From contig NZ_JBFAZP010000013.1 of assembly GCF_040681875.1 (NCBI RefSeq), positions 191,196-255,195 of the forward strand: a stretch of DNA of 64,000 nt, in the 5' to 3' direction. Numbering within the stretch: position 1 is the stretch's first letter; each line of letters starts with the position of its first letter. Both the position numbers and the translations under genes were made by a program. This DNA is from Longispora sp040681875 (GTDB lineage: Bacteria; Actinomycetota; Actinomycetes; Mycobacteriales; Micromonosporaceae). This document shows positions 1 through 8,529 of the stretch, piece after piece. Under the pieces are notes generated by a model. The model worked only from the letters and a program-made list of their open reading frames with translations. It did not search any database and was not told the origin of the DNA.

Positions 1-293
1 ATCGAGACGATCCGGCCGCCGGGTTGGGCGTGGATGAGGTGGATGCATGACGCGTAGTCGGCGCTGCCGCCGATCACGACGATCGGCCGGTCGCAGAGCG
101 CGTTGAGAGTATCGACGATCATGCTCTGTAGCTGGGACTGCGCGCCGGCGGAGCTGGCGGAGCTGGCGGTGAACCGGCTGCCCAATGATCGGTCGGTCGT
201 CATTTCGGCGGTCCACCCGGGCCCGAACGGCCCCGTCGAGGTGAGGGTGACGGGGATACGGACCGATGTGTTCTTCACCGTCCGGGACGTCAC
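1..293 (-). CDS. hypothetical protein, 3-prime part cut by window edge
   Basis: The frame is open from a GTG at 293 to base 1 (97 codons, no stop), so the C-terminus lies outside the window. The GTG overlaps the TGA of the upstream gene in a GTGA junction, which suggests translational coupling. The visible part is rich in Thr and Ser and includes the stretch PIVVIGGSADYASCIHLIHA, a beta-strand/Gly-turn pattern of a Rossmann-like or nucleotide-binding core; that reading is inference. No family is recognised. It is the last visible gene of the minus-strand block starting at 2418. Confidence 0.6.
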   Translation of the reverse strand, partial: MTSRTVKNTSVRIPVTLTSTGPFGPGWTAEMTTDRSLGSRFTASSASSAGAQSQLQSMIVDTLNALCDRPIVVIGGSADYASCIHLIHAQPGGRIVS

Positions 294-1474
294 GCGCCCA
301 CCTGCCCCGTGTCGGCCCGCCAGGAGTTCTGGTACCGCCACAGGTCTACCTTCGCCGAGAAGCGGCTCCACGCCAGGGCGAGTAGGAGCGGGAATCCTTC
401 GGCGATGACCGCGTAGCGAGGCCCTGGGCGCTTGCCGGTGGGCAGGACGCTGATCGTGAAGGCCGGGGCGGGGCGGAACGTACGGCGGAACTCGGCCATG
501 AGCCGGGCGGCGAACGGCCCGGCGAGACGATCGAGGTCCCAGCCGACGTGCAGGCCGTCGTGTTCAGGCCACGCGTCGAGGCCGCGCACGACTTCCCACC
601 ACAGTTCCTCCAGACGCTCAGCCGACAGCGCCACCCACACATCCTGGGCGCGCTCGCCGAGATGGCTATACAGGTCGCTCGACACCCAACTCGACCAGGA
701 AGCGTGAATCTCGTCGTGTTCGAGGTCGCTGTGGTCGGACTCGTCGTAGAGCGGGTACTGCTCCTTCAACCCGATCAGCGTGTCGACCAGGTCCGGGGAC
801 AGGTCGCTCACCCACGCGCCGAGGCCGTTGACGTTGGTGTAGGACAGGTCGGTGAAGGTGTCCTTGTGGTCGCGGCGCAGGGACCGGTAGTTGGACCGTT
901 CGGTGAGGCTGGACTGGCCGTAGGCGCATTCGTCGCGGGCGACGTCCTCCAGCGACACGAACGGGCACACCGCGCCCCGGTAGGCGTAGGACACCTCGTA
1001 CAGATCAGTGCTGGACAGGTACCCGAACTCCTCGGCGTCGGCGGGGTCGGCGTAGCCGACCCGGAAACCGGCCCGCAGCAGCGCCTGCACAGGGTGGTCG
1101 TTGACGGCGGCGAGCTGGCCGGTGAGCCAGGCGGTGGCGACGGGCAGGACCGCGACGTAGGTGGCGCCGATCTCCTCGGCCGCCTTCCAGGGCAGGCTCG
1201 CGGCCTCCTCCTCACTGACCTCGGGGTCGAGCGGGGCTGTGGTGAGCAACGACAGCGGCGCGACGACGTTGACGCGGTCGGCCTTCGGCAGGACGTAGTC
1301 GAGGGCTTCGGTGAGCCGGTCGGCTCCGAGGAGCACGAGCTCGGCTCCGTTCCAGTCGTCGAGGGCGTCGTCGACGTCGGCGTGGACGGTGACGTGCGTG
1401 CCGGCCCGGCGGGCGCACAGGTCGACCTGTCCGCGCAGTTCCTGGTCGGCGGTGACCAGCAGGACCCCGCTCAC
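290..1474 (-). CDS. hypothetical protein (394 aa)
   Basis: I chose the GTG at 1474 because it overlaps the DUF4192 stop (GTGA). The open frame continues further upstream, but that part is Arg/Pro-rich out-of-frame shadow. The protein begins SGVLLVTADQELRGQVDLC, which resembles a strand-loop-helix Rossmann-like start, and is acidic and Trp/Tyr-rich in the middle. No catalytic motif or membrane segment is visible and I do not recognise the family. Both neighbours are coupled to it by 4-base overlaps, so it probably acts with the DUF4192 protein and the truncated gene downstream, as part of the mobile element backbone or cargo. Confidence 0.75.
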   Translation of the reverse strand: MSGVLLVTADQELRGQVDLCARRAGTHVTVHADVDDALDDWNGAELVLLGADRLTEALDYVLPKADRVNVVAPLSLLTTAPLDPEVSEEEAASLPWKAAEEIGATYVAVLPVATAWLTGQLAAVNDHPVQALLRAGFRVGYADPADAEEFGYLSSTDLYEVSYAYRGAVCPFVSLEDVARDECAYGQSSLTERSNYRSLRRDHKDTFTDLSYTNVNGLGAWVSDLSPDLVDTLIGLKEQYPLYDESDHSDLEHDEIHASWSSWVSSDLYSHLGERAQDVWVALSAERLEELWWEVVRGLDAWPEHDGLHVGWDLDRLAGPFAARLMAEFRRTFRPAPAFTISVLPTGKRPGPRYAVIAEGFPLLLALAWSRFSAKVDLWRYQNSWRADTGQVGA

Positions 1475-2418
1475 AGCGACACCTCCGGCCCGGTCGTGCC
1501 GGTGGTGTCGGTGGGCGGCCAGGTGCCGACCACGTCGGTGACCGACGCCCCGGCTGCGATCGCCGTGATCAGGCCCCGGGCGATCGGGTCGGCGGGAAAG
1601 ACCTGGTGGACGCGGTGGGCCACCGCGAGTGCGAGGGCGGTCTCGTCGCGGGTCCACGCGCACAGCGCGGCGAGGATGCCGGCGGGGCGCAGGTAGGCGT
1701 CGGGGAGCCGGCGGGTCAGGTGCAGCCACAGGTCCCGCTGCCACCGGGCGTCGGACACCCCGTGCAGCGCGAGGTCGCGGGCGGCGTGGTCGGTGAGCAG
1801 GACCGCGATGCGGGCGGCCTGGTCATCGGTGAGGGTGAGGCCGTCGGCGGCCCCGTCGAGGAGGTAGCGCATCGCCACGGCCGGGTCGTCGGGCATGACG
1901 GTATGGGCGAGAGCGGCGGCGGTGCGGGCTTGCAGCACCGGGTCCGGCGCGGCCAACCCTTCGGGCGTGGCCGGGGTCGGGGAGGCGACCAGCCCGGCGA
2001 CGGTGGCCTCGCACGCCGCGGCCGTGGCCTGCGGATCGAACTCGACGCCGTCGGTTGCCTCGGGGCACGGGCAGGTCAAGCAGTAGGAGCGCCCGGAGTC
2101 GGCGAGGAACGCGGCGCGGACGAGTGCGTGCCCGGACAGGTGCGCGACGAACGCGCCGAGGCGGGGGCGGGTCGGCTGGGGACCGTAGGCGGCGACGGCG
2201 ACCTCGGTGGCCCCGAGGCGGTCGATCGTCGCGGTGATCCGCTCGGCGAGACGCTCGGGGTCGGCGTCGATCGGGGCGGTGGCGACGTGCACCTGGCCCG
2301 GGGCGCCGCCGTAGAGGAGCACGGCGACGGTGTCGGTGAGCCGGTGGCCGACCAGGTACGGCACGGCCGCCAGCAGGTCGGGCCCGGAACGCAGGGTGAT
2401 CAACGGGGTGGTGGTCAT
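1471..2418 (-). CDS. DUF4192 family protein
   Basis: A 315-residue protein starting MTTTPLITLRSGPDLLAAVP, followed by YLVGHRLTDTVAVLLYGG. This opening (strands around a GxxPxxLGxxPxxSxVVL-like pattern) is typical of DUF4192 proteins, which are common in actinobacterial chromosomes and plasmids and have no established function. A CLTCPCP segment near residue 115 could bind metal. The start has GGGAG 5-6 bases upstream. It is first in a three-gene coupled run (2418 to 1) and lies just after a strong terminator of the preceding gene, so it probably has its own promoter in the short gap. Confidence 0.85.
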   Translation of the reverse strand: MTTTPLITLRSGPDLLAAVPYLVGHRLTDTVAVLLYGGAPGQVHVATAPIDADPERLAERITATIDRLGATEVAVAAYGPQPTRPRLGAFVAHLSGHALVRAAFLADSGRSYCLTCPCPEATDGVEFDPQATAAACEATVAGLVASPTPATPEGLAAPDPVLQARTAAALAHTVMPDDPAVAMRYLLDGAADGLTLTDDQAARIAVLLTDHAARDLALHGVSDARWQRDLWLHLTRRLPDAYLRPAGILAALCAWTRDETALALAVAHRVHQVFPADPIARGLITAIAAGASVTDVVGTWPPTDTTGTTGPEVSL

Positions 2419-2436
2419 GCGGACTCCCGGAAACGA

Positions 2437-2469
2437 GAAAAGCCCCGCACACCAGGCGGTGTGCGGGGC
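2437..2469 (-). terminator. rho-independent terminator
   Basis: Perfect 12-bp stem (2442-2453 with 2458-2469), 4-base loop, then TTTTC on the minus strand. It ends the transcript of the 2498-4000 gene and separates it from the DUF4192 gene. Confidence 0.85.
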
Positions 2470-2497
2470 ACGGAACGAGACGAGGGGACGGTCGGGG

Positions 2498-4000
2498 TCA
2501 GGCGTCGGGCGTGACCTCCTTCCAGGTGAGCTGGTGGGCGCCGAGGAGGTACATGCCGTTGGGGTGGCAGGGGGCCCAGCCCATCTGCACCATGTCTCCG
2601 CCAGGCTCTCCGGGCGCGGTGCTCAGGAGCTGGACGCTGTCGCCGATGGCCTGCACCGATACCGCCCCGGCCCGTTCGGGGTCGAGGGCGCTGATGGTGA
2701 CCATCGCGCCGACCGTGTCGCGGTCGAAGCGGGCGAGCAGTGCTCCCGATCCGGAGAGCACGCCGTCGGCGATCTCGCCGGCGTAGACGCCGGCGAACTC
2801 CGCGCAGCTCAGCAGTGCCGGCCGCCAGGTGACCGAGCCGGGGTCGAGGTCGTCGCGCTGGTAGGACTGGCCGGTGACGACCAGCGGAACACCTCCCAGA
2901 CCGGGCTGGTCGAACCACACGTCCAGCACCAGCCACCCCGCGCACCGGTCGATACCCCGTCCGGCGAGGGAACGGATGTCGACGGCGGGGATCAGCACTG
3001 CGTGGGTGTCGTGCTCGGGTGCCGGCTGGTCGGGGAGGCGCAGCGGCCGGTCGGTGATCGTATGCTCGTCGCTTGGCGGCGCGTGCGGGCTGGTGTGGCC
3101 GGTGGAGGTGAGGGTCGCGGTGGCGGGCGTGATGTTCAGGACCAGTCCCGGCTCGCTGCTGGAGGCACCGGCGGGATACTCGACGGTGGCCTGGTCGGAG
3201 GAGGCCAGGGCGTGTTCGGCTGCCGCGCGGGCCGGCCGCCACGGGAACCACAGCCGCAGGTCTGCGGGTGCGAGATCTGGCAGCGTGGGGGTTGTGTTGA
3301 TCGACCAGCACCACGACCATGCCCCGAGTCCGTAGAGGCCGTCGGCGTCGGGTTCGATGACGGTCCGGTGCTCGTGAGCGGTGCCGGCCTCCTCGACCAG
3401 CGTCACGGTCGCGTCGTCGCCGATCTCCACGACGGTGACGAGGTCGGGGCCGGCGGCCTGTCCGGCGATCGCCTGCCCGATGGCCCGGACGGTGGGCAGG
3501 TCGAAGGCGGGGATCGCCCAGCCGTTCCAGCTGTACCCCTTGAGGATCTGCCCGTCGAAGGGCCCGAGGACGTCGAGGTCCAGGGTCGCCGGCACGTGGC
3601 CGGCGTCGGCGTGGGCGTGATGGGAGGGCAGGGTGGCGAACGTGTCGACGTCCAGCCCCCCACTGGGGCGGTCGGACAGGGTCAGCCAGTTATGGCCGTA
3701 GACCAGACCCCGGTACACGGCGGCGATGAAGCTGCGGGTCGGGTCGCATGGGTCGGTCAGCGGCAGCGGCACCGGCTCGCTCACCATGAGGACGCGTTGC
3801 GGGTCCGGGGAGTGCCCGGCCACGGCCGCGTTGCGCGTGTCGGGCGGGTTCGGGCTGGTCAGCGACGGCACCGGGCCGGGCAGGAGGGTCAGGACGTGGT
3901 TGCCGGGGTCCGGGTCGGTGAGGGCGTGGCGGGCCAGGACGTAGACGTCGTGCAGGTCGAACACGACGAACGGCGGACGCGGATTGTCGGTGCGGGTCAT
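2498..4000 (-). CDS. hypothetical protein (500 aa)
   Basis: The ATG at 4000 is preferred over an in-frame ATG at 4021 because CAGGAG sits 5 bases upstream of it. The product starts MTRTDNPRPPFVVFDLHDVY and is acidic, with no signal peptide, membrane segment or recognisable catalytic motif. Residues around 190-225 and 400-460 look like beta-rich repeats with VxxxDxD patterns. I do not recognise a family. It is flanked on both sides by strong intrinsic terminators, so it forms a single-gene transcript in the element's minus-strand block. Proteins of this sort beside DUF4192 genes are usual on actinomycete plasmids and integrative elements; that is context, not function. Confidence 0.75.
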   Translation of the reverse strand: MTRTDNPRPPFVVFDLHDVYVLARHALTDPDPGNHVLTLLPGPVPSLTSPNPPDTRNAAVAGHSPDPQRVLMVSEPVPLPLTDPCDPTRSFIAAVYRGLVYGHNWLTLSDRPSGGLDVDTFATLPSHHAHADAGHVPATLDLDVLGPFDGQILKGYSWNGWAIPAFDLPTVRAIGQAIAGQAAGPDLVTVVEIGDDATVTLVEEAGTAHEHRTVIEPDADGLYGLGAWSWCWSINTTPTLPDLAPADLRLWFPWRPARAAAEHALASSDQATVEYPAGASSSEPGLVLNITPATATLTSTGHTSPHAPPSDEHTITDRPLRLPDQPAPEHDTHAVLIPAVDIRSLAGRGIDRCAGWLVLDVWFDQPGLGGVPLVVTGQSYQRDDLDPGSVTWRPALLSCAEFAGVYAGEIADGVLSGSGALLARFDRDTVGAMVTISALDPERAGAVSVQAIGDSVQLLSTAPGEPGGDMVQMGWAPCHPNGMYLLGAHQLTWKEVTPDA

Positions 4001-4022
4001 GGTGCTCCTGATCGAGGGCATG

Positions 4023-4058
4023 AAAAAGGCCCGCCCCGGCGGATGCCGGAACGGGCCT
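4023..4058 (-). terminator. rho-independent terminator
   Basis: Outer arms 4027-4033 / 4052-4058 plus inner CCGGC/GCCGG pairs, followed on the minus strand by a run of T. It ends the transcript of the 4099-4497 gene just before the 4000 start. Confidence 0.8.
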
Positions 4059-4098
4059 GGAGCGGGTCACCGCGCCCGGACGGGCGCGGCGGAAGGGG

Positions 4099-4497
4099 TT
4101 AGGCGCAGGGGCGCGAGCGGACGGTGAGGACGTAGGCGATCGCGACAGCGGTGTTGAACAGGATCTGGTCGGAGACGTCGACCCCGGCCGCCCTGCCGAC
4201 GACGGCGGCGACCACGCCCAGCGCGACGACGAACGCGCCGACCGCGATGGCGAGAATCGTCACCTCCCGGGAAGCCGGTCGATCCGGGCGGGGCTTCGCG
4301 CCGGTGCGAGCGACGCCGGAGAGCAGGAGCGCGCCGACGGCCTCGGCGGTCAGCCGCGTCCAGCGCACGGCCGTTGGGGCGTCGGTGTCGGTCACCGCGA
4401 CGGCGACCGCGCCGACGAACCACACCACCGCCAGGATCGTCAGGATCACGCACAACCACCGCGGCAGACGCCGCGACGGCGAAGACTCGCTGCTCAT
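4099..4497 (-). CDS. small integral membrane protein (132 aa)
   Basis: Start at 4497 (MSSESSPSRRLPRWL) with GAGGAA upstream. Longer in-frame starts run into an Arg/Pro-rich non-coding-like stretch. After a basic N-terminus come hydrophobic segments at about residues 14-36, 55-65, 78-105 and 112-128, so three or four transmembrane helices are likely. There are no catalytic or binding motifs and the family is not recognised. It lies 13 bases after a possible 48-residue gene and ends in a strong terminator. Small membrane proteins of this kind are common on actinomycete conjugative elements, but no role can be assigned here. Confidence 0.75.
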   Translation of the reverse strand: MSSESSPSRRLPRWLCVILTILAVVWFVGAVAVAVTDTDAPTAVRWTRLTAEAVGALLLSGVARTGAKPRPDRPASREVTILAIAVGAFVVALGVVAAVVGRAAGVDVSDQILFNTAVAIAYVLTVRSRPCA

Positions 4498-4510
4498 CAG
4501 GGGGTTCCTC

Positions 4511-4657
4511 TCACGTGACGGTCGATCGTAGAACCCGCCGGCGGATGTCGGTGGGCGGGTGTTCGGTGAGCAGCTTCGACCTCCACGCCAAGGCATAGAA
4601 CAGGCAATTGCCGCAATGACCGCGATGGGTGCAGTCGGTGAGACGGGTGCGTTCCAT
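4511..4657 (-). CDS. possible 48-aa Cys/His-rich small protein
   Basis: ATG at 4657, TGA at 4511. The product is MERTRLTDCTHRGHCGNCLF followed by a basic tail; the CxxxxxCxxC and two His could form a small zinc site. Codon third positions are mostly G or C as in the neighbours, and the gap to the next start is 13 bases, both favouring a real gene. Against it: the nearest purine-rich motif is about 13 bases upstream. It overlaps nothing else and lies in the divergent gap before the ImmA/IrrE gene. Confidence 0.45.
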   Translation of the reverse strand: MERTRLTDCTHRGHCGNCLFYALAWRSKLLTEHPPTDIRRRVLRSTVT

Positions 4658-4784
4658 GCGTGCCGCGTAGCTCCAGGCAGGAATAATCTGCGCTATAAAT
4701 CTGAGGGATGAGTAGTGCTTGAAGGGCGAGGCGTGATAGTGTGGCCTCACTGGCAGCGCGGCACTCGGGAAGGGCGGTGGGCAC

Positions 4785-5837
4785 ATGGAAGCGAACGGCC
4801 CGATGCTCGCCCAGGCGCGCGAGACTCGCGGGCTGCCGCAGGGCGTGGTGGCGAAGATGATGTCCGACGCTCTCGGCGAACCCGTGTCGCAGGGGTACGT
4901 GAGCCGGGCCGAGAGTGGGCGGATCGCGGTCACCGGCGACCGCCTGGAGGCATTTTCCGCAGTCTTGGGGTATCCGATCCCCACCCTGTGCGAGGTTCCG
5001 GACCCCGCGAGCGCCGTCGGGCTGATTCACCACCGCAAGAAAGCATCGCTGGGCGCTCCCGCATTGCGGGTGATCCACGCGAATCTGTCCCAGCAGCGCG
5101 GGCAGGTCGAGCGCATGATGAGGGTGGCGGCCAACCGCGAGCACGACTTCTTCCGCCACCCGGTCTCCCTTGAGGATTCGCCCGGCGAGATCGCCGTGAT
5201 TCTGCGGGAGAAGCTGGGGCTCGGCGACGGGCCGATTTCCGATCTGGTTGGCGTGGTCGAGAACGCCGGCGGGGTAGTCGTGCGCAGGGCACTGGGCACC
5301 CGCGAGCTGGACGCGGCAAGCTTGTGGCCGGAGGGCGCGTACCCGTTCTTCCTCCTCAACGAGCTGGCGCCTGGCGACCGCGCCCGATTCAGCCTCGCCC
5401 ACGAGCTGGGGCACATGGTCATGCACGAGAAGCCGGGCACGACGTCGGTTCAGGAGAAGGAAGCCGACCAGTTCGCGGCTGAGTTTCTGATGCCCAGGTC
5501 GGGGATTCGAAACTCACTGCGCGACCGGCTGGATCTCGCCGCGCTGGAGAAGTTGAAGGCCACCTGGGGCGTTTCGATGGCCGCGCTGACGCGTCGCGCC
5601 CGTGACCTCGGCGTCCTCAGTGACTGGCAGTACCGCAACCTGGTCATCGAGATGAGCACTTTGGGCTACAAGCTCCAGGAGCCCGTGCACATCCATCCCG
5701 AGTTTCCATCCACAGTCGCTAATGTTGTCTCGGACCTCATCCACGACCGAGGCATGACCGTCGAACAAGTCGCCGCTACCGCGGGACTCTTCCCGGCGGA
5801 GTTCGAGCAGTTGTACCTCGCACAGCCGTCACAGTAA
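4785..5837 (+). CDS. XRE-type regulator fused to ImmA/IrrE metallopeptidase
   Basis: 350 residues. Residues 1-65 form a Cro/C1-type helix-turn-helix (GVVAKMMSDALG, then VSQGYVSRAESGR). Residues about 140-260 hold an ImmA/IrrE zinc protease domain with HELGH at 206-210 and a distal EAD motif (Glu226). In this family the protease cleaves a repressor, often its HTH partner, in response to DNA damage or phage cues, and sets off element excision or defence expression. Here sensor, DNA-binding and protease functions sit on one chain. It is followed after 31 bases by the TGT-like gene, a likely two-gene operon. The start is supported by GGGAAGGGCGG upstream. The C-terminal 90 residues are unassigned. 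Confidence 0.9.
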   Translation: MEANGPMLAQARETRGLPQGVVAKMMSDALGEPVSQGYVSRAESGRIAVTGDRLEAFSAVLGYPIPTLCEVPDPASAVGLIHHRKKASLGAPALRVIHANLSQQRGQVERMMRVAANREHDFFRHPVSLEDSPGEIAVILREKLGLGDGPISDLVGVVENAGGVVVRRALGTRELDAASLWPEGAYPFFLLNELAPGDRARFSLAHELGHMVMHEKPGTTSVQEKEADQFAAEFLMPRSGIRNSLRDRLDLAALEKLKATWGVSMAALTRRARDLGVLSDWQYRNLVIEMSTLGYKLQEPVHIHPEFPSTVANVVSDLIHDRGMTVEQVAATAGLFPAEFEQLYLAQPSQ

Positions 5838-5868
5838 CGCCCGCAAGGGCACACCCTTATGAGGTGAT

Positions 5869-7029
5869 ATGACGCACAACCCCCCGCTTCCGCCGCAGCG
5901 GCGACCGGAGCAGGAGTTCAAGGTCGCGGTGCCTTCCGTGGATGACCACGTGTTAGCCGGCAGGGTGCTGCACCTGGTGTCGGCACACAACCACCCCGTT
6001 GTCCCGCAGAGCCTCGACCCCGTTCGCACCGGCTACGCCTTGTGCGGTCCGAGGGCCGGTATCCGCGTAGCCGAGGTGCGTGGCGTCAGCCAGGTGCCAG
6101 TCGTGGCCGACTTCGCCATGCACGATCGACACCTCGCCAGCCAGGATGAGCCGCTGCGTTACCCCGACGAGGTGTATCAGACGCTGTTCGGCGAGGCCGG
6201 CTTCTACGACGACCTGCGCGCACAGGGCGCGAACGTGATCATGACCCCCACCGGCTTCATCGCCGGAGGCGATATCGCCGCGCTGAAAGCGGTCCGCGAC
6301 GCGGTCCGTAGCCTCGGAAGCTCCGATGTGGTCGCGCTGGTGCCGATCGATGTCGCGTTCCTGCGCAAGGATTCCGTGGACCAGGTGATCGCCATCCTCC
6401 AGTCGATCGGCATCCCGATCGCGCTAGCGCTCGGCGGTCAGCTCAATCCCACGGACCGCTACGCCGACATCGTGGTCAACCTTCGCAGGATCTGCCGCGA
6501 GGTTCCTCGGCTCGGGGTGTGGCGCACCGACATGATCACGGGCTTCGACTGCATGGGGCACGGTGCCATGTTCGCGGGGATCGGGGCTTCGACCACTCTT
6601 CGCCACGCCCCGCCTCCGGACGAGAAGACCGCGCACTTCAACCAGACGGGCAGGCCGTCGGTTCTCGTGTCCGACTTGTGGGGCTATTTCAAGGGTGACA
6701 CCCTTGCTCGTCGGTGGGCGAACTCCGAGCCCCTGCCCTGCTTCTGCGCGATCTGCCACGGACGCGGTCTGGACCGCTTCGATAGCACCGAGCCCGAGGT
6801 TAAGGAGGAAGCCCTCGCGCATAACGTGGCGTCGTGGAGCCTCTTCTGGTCGCGGATGCAGCCGTTGTCGCTGGTTGACCGGCAGGCATGGCTGATGGAC
6901 CAGGTTCAACGGGCCGCACGGGCCTACCCGGCGGAGAATGAGCGCATCCAACAGCCAGACGCCTTCAAGCCGGATAAAACCCTGGCCAAGATGGCGAAGT
7001 TGGCGACGCTACTGCCGTCGCTCCCCTGA
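5869..7029 (+). CDS. TGT-like (tRNA-guanine transglycosylase superfamily) protein
   Basis: 386 residues. Near the C-terminus a CxCxxC motif (Cys291, Cys293, Cys296) is followed 22 residues later by an HN pair (His318); this spacing and the HNV context match the structural zinc site of bacterial tRNA-guanine transglycosylases. Upstream, GFDC (Asp227) resembles the FDC block around the TGT nucleophile, and TPTGFIAGGD plus alternating strands and helices fit a TIM barrel. The gap between FDC and the zinc site is longer than in canonical TGT, more like DpdA-type or phage paralogues; that is inference. Queuosine or 7-deazaguanine synthesis genes are not visible in this window. Codon 29 is TTA, rare in actinomycetes. 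It overlaps the convergent 7009-7656 gene by 21 bases. Confidence 0.75.
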   Translation: MTHNPPLPPQRRPEQEFKVAVPSVDDHVLAGRVLHLVSAHNHPVVPQSLDPVRTGYALCGPRAGIRVAEVRGVSQVPVVADFAMHDRHLASQDEPLRYPDEVYQTLFGEAGFYDDLRAQGANVIMTPTGFIAGGDIAALKAVRDAVRSLGSSDVVALVPIDVAFLRKDSVDQVIAILQSIGIPIALALGGQLNPTDRYADIVVNLRRICREVPRLGVWRTDMITGFDCMGHGAMFAGIGASTTLRHAPPPDEKTAHFNQTGRPSVLVSDLWGYFKGDTLARRWANSEPLPCFCAICHGRGLDRFDSTEPEVKEEALAHNVASWSLFWSRMQPLSLVDRQAWLMDQVQRAARAYPAENERIQQPDAFKPDKTLAKMAKLATLLPSLP

Positions 7030-7656
7030 CGCGACCTGCTCGTATAGCTTCTCGGCGAACAACCAGCCCGAGGGCGTGAACCGTTTGCGGACGTACGGTG
7101 CCGGAGGTATCACTATCTCCGGCCGTCCGGCGAACCCGGTCAACACCCCGATGCCGAAGCGCTCGGCGTCGCAGAACAGGTCATCCTGGTCGCCAGGAAG
7201 TTCGGGGAGCCACATGGCTCGAGCACTGAACGGGGCATAACGTCCTGCTACCTGTAGACCTACACGCCAGTTGCGGACAGGAACCACCACGAGGTCTATC
7301 CGGACGGGGTTCTGCGCCCATCTGACGATCTCGCCGCCCTTGACCTCGGCGACCCCTGCTGGCAGCCGCTTGACCATTCTTTGCTGGCGACTGGACAGCG
7401 ACGAGATCGGCACCGGAAGCCCTGCGGGAAGGGATAGCAGCAGGTCCAAGATATCGGTGGTGTTCAGTGCGGCGAGGCCCGCCCGTGTCCTGCGGTGGTG
7501 TTCATGACTGTCGAGTTGGTGTCCTGCGAAGGCCCGGGCCCCCCACATGCGGATCGACGCCCATCGAGATCCTTCTGGCACGAAATCTTCGAGCGACTTC
7601 TGGTTCCACCTCGACAAGGTCGCTTCGGCGAAGGTGCTGCTTGGCGAACCCGTCAC
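7009..7656 (-). CDS. hypothetical protein (about 215 aa, start uncertain)
   Basis: The open frame runs up to 7959, but residues before about 7750 look non-coding (rich in Asn, Ser, Ile; A/T-rich DNA), so I place the start at a GTG at 7656 with AGGTG nearby. The product has a segment TFAEATLSRWNQKSLEDFVP, then helices, then a beta-rich C-terminus (VRIDLVVVPVRNWRVGLQVA, later GIGVLTGFAGRPEIVIP) suggestive of a globular enzyme or nuclease-like fold. No family is recognised. It is tail-to-tail with the TGT-like gene and lies downstream of the decayed HAD gene in a minus-strand block. Confidence 0.6.
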   Translation of the reverse strand: MTGSPSSTFAEATLSRWNQKSLEDFVPEGSRWASIRMWGARAFAGHQLDSHEHHRRTRAGLAALNTTDILDLLLSLPAGLPVPISSLSSRQQRMVKRLPAGVAEVKGGEIVRWAQNPVRIDLVVVPVRNWRVGLQVAGRYAPFSARAMWLPELPGDQDDLFCDAERFGIGVLTGFAGRPEIVIPPAPYVRKRFTPSGWLFAEKLYEQVASGERRQ

Positions 7657-7962
7657 GTGATCACCTGATCCTGTTGTGTCTTGACCGGTGGCCAGCTCGG
7701 GTTCGCGTGGCTGCGTCGCAGTCGTCTCGCCCGAGGCGGCGTCTTGATCGCTTGTCTTTCTACCATCGCACTCACCCGGACAGAAACCCCCCTTCGGAGC
7801 CTTGTTCGAAAATGAGTTCGAGTAGTGATGATTATTAGAGCAAATCAACGTCGCTCGTCCCGAGTTGGGTGAAATTGGGGTGAGATTTGTCCTGACTGGG
7901 CCGATACACGGCGGCATCGCCGAGGAGTCGTAGAGCTGGAGAATGCCTGGTAGAGGCATGGT
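7657..7962 (-). other. intergenic region, locally A/T-rich
   Basis: No convincing gene. Around 7800-7870 the base composition drops to an A/T-rich patch (including TTATTAGAG and a GTTCGA repeat) unlike the rest of the window. This could hold a promoter for the 7656 gene or be the scar of a lost gene. An in-frame extension of the 7656 gene crosses it but has poor coding character. Confidence 0.4.
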
Positions 7963-8511
7963 TCAAGGCTGGGGAGTCGCCCGCAGGCTCATCGCCCACG
8001 CACGGGCAGCCTCGATGTGGCTGGGCTGGATCCCTCGATGATGGTCTGGCTGGATGAGCCGGGTTGGCACGCCGCTCTGCGTGCGTCGGTTCGCCCATCG
8101 GTGGTCGAGGTCGGTGAAGTCGTCGTCGATCCAGACGCGCGGTTCCCCGTTGGTCTAGGGGCTCACGACGTCACGCTTCCACAGGTAGCCGGCGGGCGGG
8201 ATGACTGGTGGTGATGTCGAGGCGTGGCAGGTCGATGACCTCGAGGTTCGGGACGCCGAGCAGCGGGCGAAGAGCCGGTTGGCGTCATGTCGCCAGCTTG
8301 TGCACCAGGCCGCGTGAAACAGCAGTTCTGCGAGCAACCCGGTGATCATGTGGCCGTGGTCGGGGTTGACCCAGATCGGAACTGGACCGTCCGGGTCGTG
8401 GCCAGTGGGAACGACAAGGTGGCGGATGTGGCTGGCGGGTGGCCGTCCGTCGGAGTCCGGGTAGGGGATGAAGACTCCGTCGATGTCGAGCAGGAGCCAT
8501 GGCAGGGGCAT
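7963..8511 (-). pseudogene. decayed HAD-like phosphatase gene
   Basis: Starts MPLPWLLLDIDGVFIPYPDS, the DxD motif I of HAD proteins (a family often annotated as HAD domain of RNA-repair-type proteins). After ANRLFA near 8264 the frame shifts: the next frame gives LLGVPNLEVIDLPRLDITT, then reading returns to the first frame for GYLWKRDVVSP, where a TAG at 8158-8156 replaces what looks like a Trp codon. Beyond it the same frame continues TNGEPRVWIDDDFTDLDHRW to a TGA at 7963. So there are two compensating indels and one nonsense codon. GGAGGAACCCCC precedes the ATG, so the gene was once expressed from the dprA-like operon. Confidence 0.75.
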
Positions 8512-8529
8512 GGGGGTTCCTCCGGTCGG

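Noticed and set aside
548..1696. Long plus-strand frames opposite the DUF4192 and 394-residue genes
   Set aside because: Val/Gly-rich shadow frames typical of high-GC DNA; the minus-strand genes have overlaps, RBS and family match.
5869..7029. Canonical queuosine tRNA-guanine transglycosylase
   Set aside because: The zinc site is present but spacing from the FDC block and other motifs differ, and no queuosine genes are nearby; called only TGT-like.
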